Positions 51,681 through 56,602 of a stretch of DNA of 56,602 nucleotides are shown here, piece after piece. Position 1 is the stretch's first letter, and every line of letters begins with the position of its first letter. Location of the stretch: positions 1 through 56,602 of the forward strand of contig DATIGE010000013.1 in NCBI GenBank assembly GCA_035454885.1, given 5' to 3'. The position numbers were made by a program, and so were the translations under genes. Source of the DNA: a bacterium (lineage in GTDB: Bacteria > UBA10199 > JACPAL01 > GCA-016699445). Below the pieces are notes generated by a model. The model searched no databases. It was given only the letters and a program-made list of their open reading frames with translations, and was not told the origin of the DNA.

Positions 51681-53253
51681 ATCTCTCGTCAATGTAGCTC
51701 TTCAAGTCCTTCAGCTCGAAGGGCACGCCGTATTTCTCAAGCTTCGTGTAGAGATTCCGCCGCGAGATGCCCAACACCTTCGCCGCATTCCCCTTGTGAT
51801 AGCCCTGGTCGCGGAGCGCCACGAGGACCTTCTCCAGCTCGGGTTCCATCGGGGCCCTGGGATGCGACCTCATGGCGCCCGCGGCCGTTCCTGCCCGGCG
51901 CTTGGTGAGGACGGCCGGCTTGAATTCGAAGGATTTCGGAAGAATCACGCCGTTTTCGGCGAAGAGCATCGCGGTCTCGATGGTGTTTTGAAGCTCGCGG
52001 ATGTTGCCGGGCCACGGATAGTTCATGAGAAAGCGGAGCGCGTCGGGATGGATCTTCGCTCGGCCTTTCAAGAAATGGTCGATCAGGAGAGGGAGATCCT
52101 CCATGCGTTCGCGGAGCGGCGGCAGGGTGATCGTGATCCCGTTCAACCGGTAGAAGAGGTCTTCGCGGAATTTCCCGTCCTCCACGAGCCTCGCCAGGTC
52201 CCTGTTCGACGCGGACACGACGCGGACATCGACCTTCACGACATCGTTGGACCCGACGGGCCTCACCTCGCCTTCCTGAAGGAAGCGCAAGAGCTTCGCC
52301 TGGAGGTTGGCGCTCATGTCGGCGATCTCGTCCAAAAAGACCGTCCCCTTGTTCGCGTACTCGAACCGACCCTTCTTGTCCCGGTCGGCATGGGTGAAGG
52401 CCCCCTTCTTGTGGCCGAAGAGTTCGCTCTCCAAGAGGGTTTCGGGCAGGGCCGAGCAGTTTTCGCTCACGAACGGCTGCTTGGCCCGCACGCTGTTGAA
52501 GTGCAGGGCGCGCGCAATGGCCTCCTTGCCGGTGCCCGATTCGCCGTAGATCCAGACCGGCACCTTGGAGTCGGTGATCTTGTCCACCAGTTGGAGGACG
52601 GCAATCATCTTGGGCGAGCGCCCGACGATGTCGCCGTATTGGTGCTTGAGCTTGAGCCGGTTCGCCTCCATCTCGCGCTCGAGTTCCTGGCGGCGGCCCA
52701 TCTCCTCCTCGACCTCGACGGCCAGCTCCGAGTTCGATTTCTTCAGCTCTCCGATCATTCTCGACTTTTGGAGGGCGAGCGACGCCACGTCGGCGAAGGC
52801 CTTCAGGGACGTGACCGTCTCGTCGGCGAAGATCCCGGCGTCGAGCGGGTTGTCGAGATAGAAGACGCCCAGGATCCCCCCGACGTCCTTCAAGGGAAGC
52901 GCCAGAATGGACTTGAGGCTGTGCAACTCCACGCTCTTGGATTTTTGAAAACGCGGGTCTTGGAGGGCGTTGTCGGTGACGACCGGTTCGCCCGTCTCCA
53001 TCGCCTCCTTCACGGCCGAGAGGCTGACCGTGAAGTCGTTCTTGCCCAAGTCCTCATGGGAGAGGTTGCGGGCCACGACCACGCTGTAACCCGCGAGCGG
53101 TTTCTCGGACGACTCGTCCTTGAGAAGGAGGAGGCCGTTTTTCGCGCCGGAGATCTCGAGGGCGGCGTCCATGAGGCCCTTGAAAACAGCGGTCATGTCG
53201 TCGGTCCGGAGGAGCTGGCGGTTGAGGGCTGAGAGTTTTTCCAAAATGTTCAT
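51673..53253 (-). CDS. GAF-domain sigma-54 enhancer-binding protein
   Basis: 526 residues from the ATG at 53251-53253, overlapping the kinase stop as ATGA. N-terminal GAF domain (about 15-165), coiled-coil linker, then the sigma-54 AAA+ domain with Walker A GESGTGKE (237-244), a sigma-54 contact loop reading GAFTHA (284-289; consensus GAFTGA), Walker B GTVFLDEI (303-310), arginine-finger segment FREDLFYRLN, and a C-terminal Fis-type helix-turn-helix (GNAAKVLGISRRNLYTKLEK). No receiver domain, so the kinase or a GAF ligand probably controls it. It is a candidate activator of the sigma-54 promoters at 56289, 9254 and 20118. Confidence 0.95.
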   Translation of the reverse strand: MNILEKLSALNRQLLRTDDMTAVFKGLMDAALEISGAKNGLLLLKDESSEKPLAGYSVVVARNLSHEDLGKNDFTVSLSAVKEAMETGEPVVTDNALQDPRFQKSKSVELHSLKSILALPLKDVGGILGVFYLDNPLDAGIFADETVTSLKAFADVASLALQKSRMIGELKKSNSELAVEVEEEMGRRQELEREMEANRLKLKHQYGDIVGRSPKMIAVLQLVDKITDSKVPVWIYGESGTGKEAIARALHFNSVRAKQPFVSENCSALPETLLESELFGHKKGAFTHADRDKKGRFEYANKGTVFLDEIADMSANLQAKLLRFLQEGEVRPVGSNDVVKVDVRVVSASNRDLARLVEDGKFREDLFYRLNGITITLPPLRERMEDLPLLIDHFLKGRAKIHPDALRFLMNYPWPGNIRELQNTIETAMLFAENGVILPKSFEFKPAVLTKRRAGTAAGAMRSHPRAPMEPELEKVLVALRDQGYHKGNAAKVLGISRRNLYTKLEKYGVPFELKDLKSYIDERFI

Positions 53254-56168
53254 GGCGCGTCCTTTCCTTGATGGCGGATCCATTTCTTGAAATCGAACCG
53301 GTCCTCGAAACTCACCTGCAACGCCTTCGGGAGGCGGTCGTAGAGCGCGCGGAGGCGGGCTTTCGCGGCGGCGTCGGCCTCGGGCAGGCCTTCTCCGCCG
53401 CGGAATTCGCGCAAGGCTTCTTCGACCTCGCGCGCCTTTTCCGCGGCCTGGGGCAGACGCGCCACGAGCGCGCGGATTTCCGCAAGGCGACGCTCCGCCG
53501 ACTCGAAACGGCCGACCTGGACCTCGGTGATCGCGTTTTGTTTGAGGCTCTCGGCCAGGTCGCCCCAGTTGCCCAGGGGGCGGAACACCTCGAGGGCCTT
53601 TTGGAGGCGATCGAGCGAACGCGCGAGATCGCCGCGGTGGCGTTCCAGGATTCCCTCGTTGTTCCAAACGCTGGCGAGGAAGAGGTCGTCCTCTCTTGCG
53701 GCGGCGACGGCTTCCGCCTCGGCGTAGGCGCGCGCGCAGGCCTCGAAATCCCCGCGCTCGAGGGCGAGATTCCCCTCTTGGAGCCACGTGGCGTAGACGC
53801 CCTCCCCGTTCGCCTCATCGGCGTACAGGCGCCTCGCCTCCTCGAGAAGATTCAGGGCGTTTTCCACGTCGCCCTCCGCGTGGCGCACGACGGCCAGGTT
53901 GCGGCAGATCTCGGCGCGGCGCCACCCCCGGAATTCTTCGAAGGCCAGCCCCTCCGCGAACTGCCTCCCGGCCTCCCGCAGGTCGTCGCGGCGAAGGGCC
54001 TCCATCCCGATCAAGGAATGGCAGCGCATGGCGTAGGTGCGCGGGACCTGGTCTCCGAGTCTCCCGCATTCCTCGAGGCACCGCCGAAAACGCTTCTCCG
54101 CCTCCCCGTGATCGCCGAGATTCTGATGTCCGAGTCCCGTGATGAGCCAGTACTTGACGGTTTTGAGCGCCGCCGGTTCGTCGGCGGCCGCCAGGCCCCG
54201 GATTTCCTCGCACAGCGGAAGCGTCTCGCCGAATCGCCCGAGCTCGTTCAAGAGATTCACCTTGAGACGGAGGAGTCTTGAGGTCTCGACGTCGTCGGGG
54301 ATCCGCCTCACGAGGGAGAGGGCTCCGTCCGCGAGCTTCAGCGCCTCTTCGCAGCGCTTCGACCTCCAGAGGCGCTCCACGACCCCGTGAGCGGAGCGGG
54401 CGGCAAAGTCAGCGTCGCCCAAAGCGAGGGCGTGATGGAGCCTTGCGGGACTCGCCTCGCCCTCTCCCGAGAGGGCCCTCCACCAGTCGCGGTGACGATC
54501 GAGCTGATCGTCGCCCGGGAGATCCTCAAGGACGGCCTCCCTCAACCCGGCCATCCCGAGACGGTAACGGCCCGTATCGGCCTCGAGAGCGACCAACCCC
54601 CTCGACGACAGACGGTCGAGGGCGACGACCGCGTCGAGGGCGTCGCCCCCGAGGGCCTGAAAAAGCGGGTCGGCCTCCACGGGACCCGGCGCCGCCGCCA
54701 ACAACTCCAGGAGGCGGCGCTCCAAGGCCGTCGATTCGCGGATGCGAATCTTGAGGACGGCGTGAAAGTCGGACGGCGCCGAGTCCAGCCGAAGGCTTTC
54801 CAGCAACATGAGCGGATTGCCGCCCGTCATCCGGTGGAGCGTCGCCGCTGTCTTTTCGGCCTCCGCGGCCGGCGCGCCCGGAAGCGCCGAGAGGACGAGT
54901 TCCCGCGCATCGGCCTCGCTCAAATTCCTCAGCAGCACTTCTTCGATGTCCGGATGGGAGGCGAATCCCTCCAACACGCGCCGCGCATCCTCCTTGAGGC
55001 CGTCGTCGTTCCACTCCCAGATGACCAAGACATCCTTGTCCGGGGCGCTTTTCCGCGTGACGCGCAAGAGACCGGCGAGGTCGCCGGCCGGGACGTCTTC
55101 GAGAGAGCGGAAAAAGACCGCGCCGCTGGCGCCGGGCAATTCCTCCACGCCCTTCTTGAATCGCCCCGGAAGAATCTCGCGGACCGTCCGGCCCGCCAGA
55201 GCGCACTGAAAGCCGATTTCCCGGAGGAACCTTTTCTTCCCCACGCCCGTCACGCCGTGGAGCGCAAAGAACCGCGAGCGCTTCCCGATCGTTTCGACCG
55301 CTCTCCCGACGGTTTCGAGGGCCTCCGAGGCGCCGAACATCCACACCGGATGGAAGGCCGGAACCCGGGAAGGCTCCGGGCGGCCGCCGCGCAAGGCCTC
55401 CAGAACCTCGCGCGCCTCCGAAAACCGCGCCGCCGGATCGGCCAGGATCATGCGGTCGACCGCGCGGGCCAGGAGGGCATGGGAGGTCGCAAGATCCGGG
55501 CGAACGTCCAGGACAGACCGGGCCGGTTTGCGGACCATCTCGCTCAAGCTCCGGCATCCCGCGCGCGGGTGGACGCCGGCCAGGGCCTCGTAAAAAAGCG
55601 TGCCCAAAGAAAAGAGGTCGCACGCGGGGCCGTTTTTTCCGCCGATGCGCTCGGGGGCGAGATAAAGAACCGTCGCCGCCCGCGAGGCCGCATTCGATCC
55701 CGCGAGGCTCGCCGTCCCGAAGTCGATCAAACGGAGACCGCCCTTGGAATCGACGCGAAGATTGCCCGGCGAGAGGTCGCCGTGAAGGACGCCTTGGGAG
55801 TGCAGAAAATCGAGCGCCTCCAGCGCCTCGCAGAGCCAGTTTTGGATTTTTCCGGGATCGCGGGAGCGTCCGGCCGCAGAGAGGAGGTCCTCGCCCTCCA
55901 CGTACTCCATCCAAAAACAGGGCCCCCGGTCTTGCCCGAAGATGTGGCCGGAATCCTTCGCATACCCCAAGACCGGCGCGATCGCCGGGTGACGGAGCCG
56001 GACCAGGAGCTTGGCTTCGTGCTCCAGCAGCGGCCTCTGTCCCGGATCGGACAGGACCTTGACCGCCACCTTCTCCCCCTCCGGGGTCCAGGCCGCATAG
56101 ACCTTGCTCGTACCCCCTTCACCAAGCTTGGTCTCGACGCGCCAACCCGAAATAGGGCCGCTCTCCAT
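53250..56168 (-). CDS. Hanks-type Ser/Thr kinase with AAA-like and TPR domains
   Basis: 972 residues. Kinase domain 8-260: glycine loop GEGGTSKV (16-23), Lys37 in VAVKVL, catalytic loop HGDLSPGN (Asp131, Asn136; HGD replaces HRD), DFG 149-151, APER at 171-174. An AAA/STAND-like ATPase follows (P-loop GVTGVGKK, 305-312, with Lys instead of Ser/Thr; RNLSEADARELVLSALPGAP). The C-terminal 350 residues are TPR-type helices (YAEAEAVAAAREDDLFLASV; GDLARSLDRLQKALEVFRPL). Cytoplasmic sensor kinase with a MalT-like regulatory half. Translationally coupled to the activator gene, its likely partner; FHA proteins of the T3SS locus are possible targets. Confidence 0.93.
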   Translation of the reverse strand: MESGPISGWRVETKLGEGGTSKVYAAWTPEGEKVAVKVLSDPGQRPLLEHEAKLLVRLRHPAIAPVLGYAKDSGHIFGQDRGPCFWMEYVEGEDLLSAAGRSRDPGKIQNWLCEALEALDFLHSQGVLHGDLSPGNLRVDSKGGLRLIDFGTASLAGSNAASRAATVLYLAPERIGGKNGPACDLFSLGTLFYEALAGVHPRAGCRSLSEMVRKPARSVLDVRPDLATSHALLARAVDRMILADPAARFSEAREVLEALRGGRPEPSRVPAFHPVWMFGASEALETVGRAVETIGKRSRFFALHGVTGVGKKRFLREIGFQCALAGRTVREILPGRFKKGVEELPGASGAVFFRSLEDVPAGDLAGLLRVTRKSAPDKDVLVIWEWNDDGLKEDARRVLEGFASHPDIEEVLLRNLSEADARELVLSALPGAPAAEAEKTAATLHRMTGGNPLMLLESLRLDSAPSDFHAVLKIRIRESTALERRLLELLAAAPGPVEADPLFQALGGDALDAVVALDRLSSRGLVALEADTGRYRLGMAGLREAVLEDLPGDDQLDRHRDWWRALSGEGEASPARLHHALALGDADFAARSAHGVVERLWRSKRCEEALKLADGALSLVRRIPDDVETSRLLRLKVNLLNELGRFGETLPLCEEIRGLAAADEPAALKTVKYWLITGLGHQNLGDHGEAEKRFRRCLEECGRLGDQVPRTYAMRCHSLIGMEALRRDDLREAGRQFAEGLAFEEFRGWRRAEICRNLAVVRHAEGDVENALNLLEEARRLYADEANGEGVYATWLQEGNLALERGDFEACARAYAEAEAVAAAREDDLFLASVWNNEGILERHRGDLARSLDRLQKALEVFRPLGNWGDLAESLKQNAITEVQVGRFESAERRLAEIRALVARLPQAAEKAREVEEALREFRGGEGLPEADAAAKARLRALYDRLPKALQVSFEDRFDFKKWIRHQGKDAP

Positions 56169-56288
56169 TAAACTAGCTTATCACGGCCCGACACATGATG
56201 TGCAGATGAAAAGGTCAGAACGAGATTCATCTTGTAACCTTTCCCAGCCTGAAACTTAAAAAAATCAATAATTACAGGCCATTTTGTT

Positions 56289-56305
56289 CTGGCATCCCAC
56301 TTGCT
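56289..56305 (+). promoter_or_regulatory. Near-perfect sigma-54 (-24/-12) promoter
   Basis: CTGGCATCCCACTTGCT: TGGCA at -24, TTGCT at -12, 10 bases between GG and GC. The predicted transcription start is near 56317, about 14 bases before the ATG of the lipoprotein gene. It is divergent from, and 120 bases away from, the kinase/activator operon. Confidence 0.85.
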
Positions 56306-56330
56306 TCTCTTTTCAGTCACAGGGGGAATT

Positions 56331-56602
56331 ATGAAATCAGCGATTCGTATCTTCGTGGTCTCGATCATTCTGGCGAGTGCCTATGGCTGTACCGGCGGCG
56401 ATGGAACGACGACAATCGCGGTGGCCGACGGCTCGACGGGTTCCAAGTCCGCGCCGACCTCCCCCGCCTCTGAGGGGACGACGGACGAGACGATCGCCCC
56501 CACGTCGGAGACGCCCCCGGCGCCCGCGCCGGCCCCGGCCACGCCTCCGGCCCTGCCGACGCCTCCCAAGGTCCCCGAGACGCCTCCGGTGACGATCGTC
56601 GA
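56331..56602 (+). CDS. Lipoprotein with Pro/Thr-rich linker (3'-truncated by window edge)
   Basis: First 90 residues of a longer gene; AGGGGGAA precedes the ATG. Lipoprotein leader MKSAIRIFVVSIILASAYGC with lipobox AYGC (Cys20). The rest is Gly/Thr/Ser/Pro/Ala-rich (for example a run with PAPAPATPPALPTPP), probably a flexible linker to a domain beyond the window. Transcribed from the sigma-54 promoter at 56289-56305, so it is a likely direct target of the neighbouring GAF-type activator. Confidence 0.85.
   Translation, partial: MKSAIRIFVVSIILASAYGCTGGDGTTTIAVADGSTGSKSAPTSPASEGTTDETIAPTSETPPAPAPAPATPPALPTPPKVPETPPVTIV

Overview
This is a GC-rich, densely coded bacterial chromosome segment. 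The gene set and order (tig-clpP-clpX-lon, abundant FHA, TPR and PEGA domains, a Ser/Thr kinase with AAA and TPR modules, sigma-54 enhancer-binding proteins) suggest an uncultured member of the old 'Deltaproteobacteria' grade (Myxococcota, Bdellovibrionota or a related candidate lineage). This placement is inference from gene content.

Positions 1-22.4 kb carry a type III secretion system (T3SS). Reading the minus strand, one block runs sctD - (sctE position) - candidate sctF - TPR protein (sctG position) - sctJ - two small orphans. A second block follows a good -24/-12 (sigma-54) promoter: FliA-like sigma factor - sctI - FliG-like protein - sctL - sctN - sctO - sctP - FliM-like sctQ - FliN-like sctQ - FliO-like - sctR - sctS - sctT, which runs off the left edge. 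sctV lies separately at 20.3-22.4 kb beside a 651-residue orphan. Between them, on the plus strand, are two periplasmic TPR proteins and a tail-anchored double-FHA protein. The machine mixes injectisome parts (lipoprotein SctJ, FHA-type SctD, SctI, a needle candidate) with parts normally restricted to flagella (FliG-like, FliO-like, separate FliM and FliN, a FliP-type N-terminal extension on SctR). No hook, rod, flagellin, stator or secretin gene is visible. This is the most interesting part of the window: it looks like a basal or intermediate type III system.

Positions 22.4-42.3 kb are mostly housekeeping: argJ, secA, a lipoprotein, an M23 peptidase, a PP2C phosphatase, pmbA/tldD, recN, rarA, two paralogous secreted proteins, uppP, the protease/chaperone cluster lon, clpX, clpP and tig, five tRNAs and apaG. 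A structured, gene-free stretch separates recN and rarA.

Positions 42.5-46.4 kb hold a slipin and a tetraheme cytochrome / Tat-type 4Fe-4S protein / NrfD membrane complex. A long coiled-coil protein with a C-terminal J domain and tRNA-His follow. Then comes a short gene-free region with two copies of a dispersed repeat whose third copy lies between pmbA and recN.

Positions 49-56.6 kb hold an acyltransferase-like membrane protein, a Nudix hydrolase, a lipoprotein, and a kinase-AAA-TPR / GAF-sigma54-activator operon. Divergent from that operon is a lipoprotein gene with a near-perfect sigma-54 promoter. The sigma-54 promoters, the FliA-type sigma factor, the activator, the kinase, the PP2C phosphatase and the FHA proteins together suggest a phosphorylation-linked sigma cascade controlling the T3SS. 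That link is a hypothesis.
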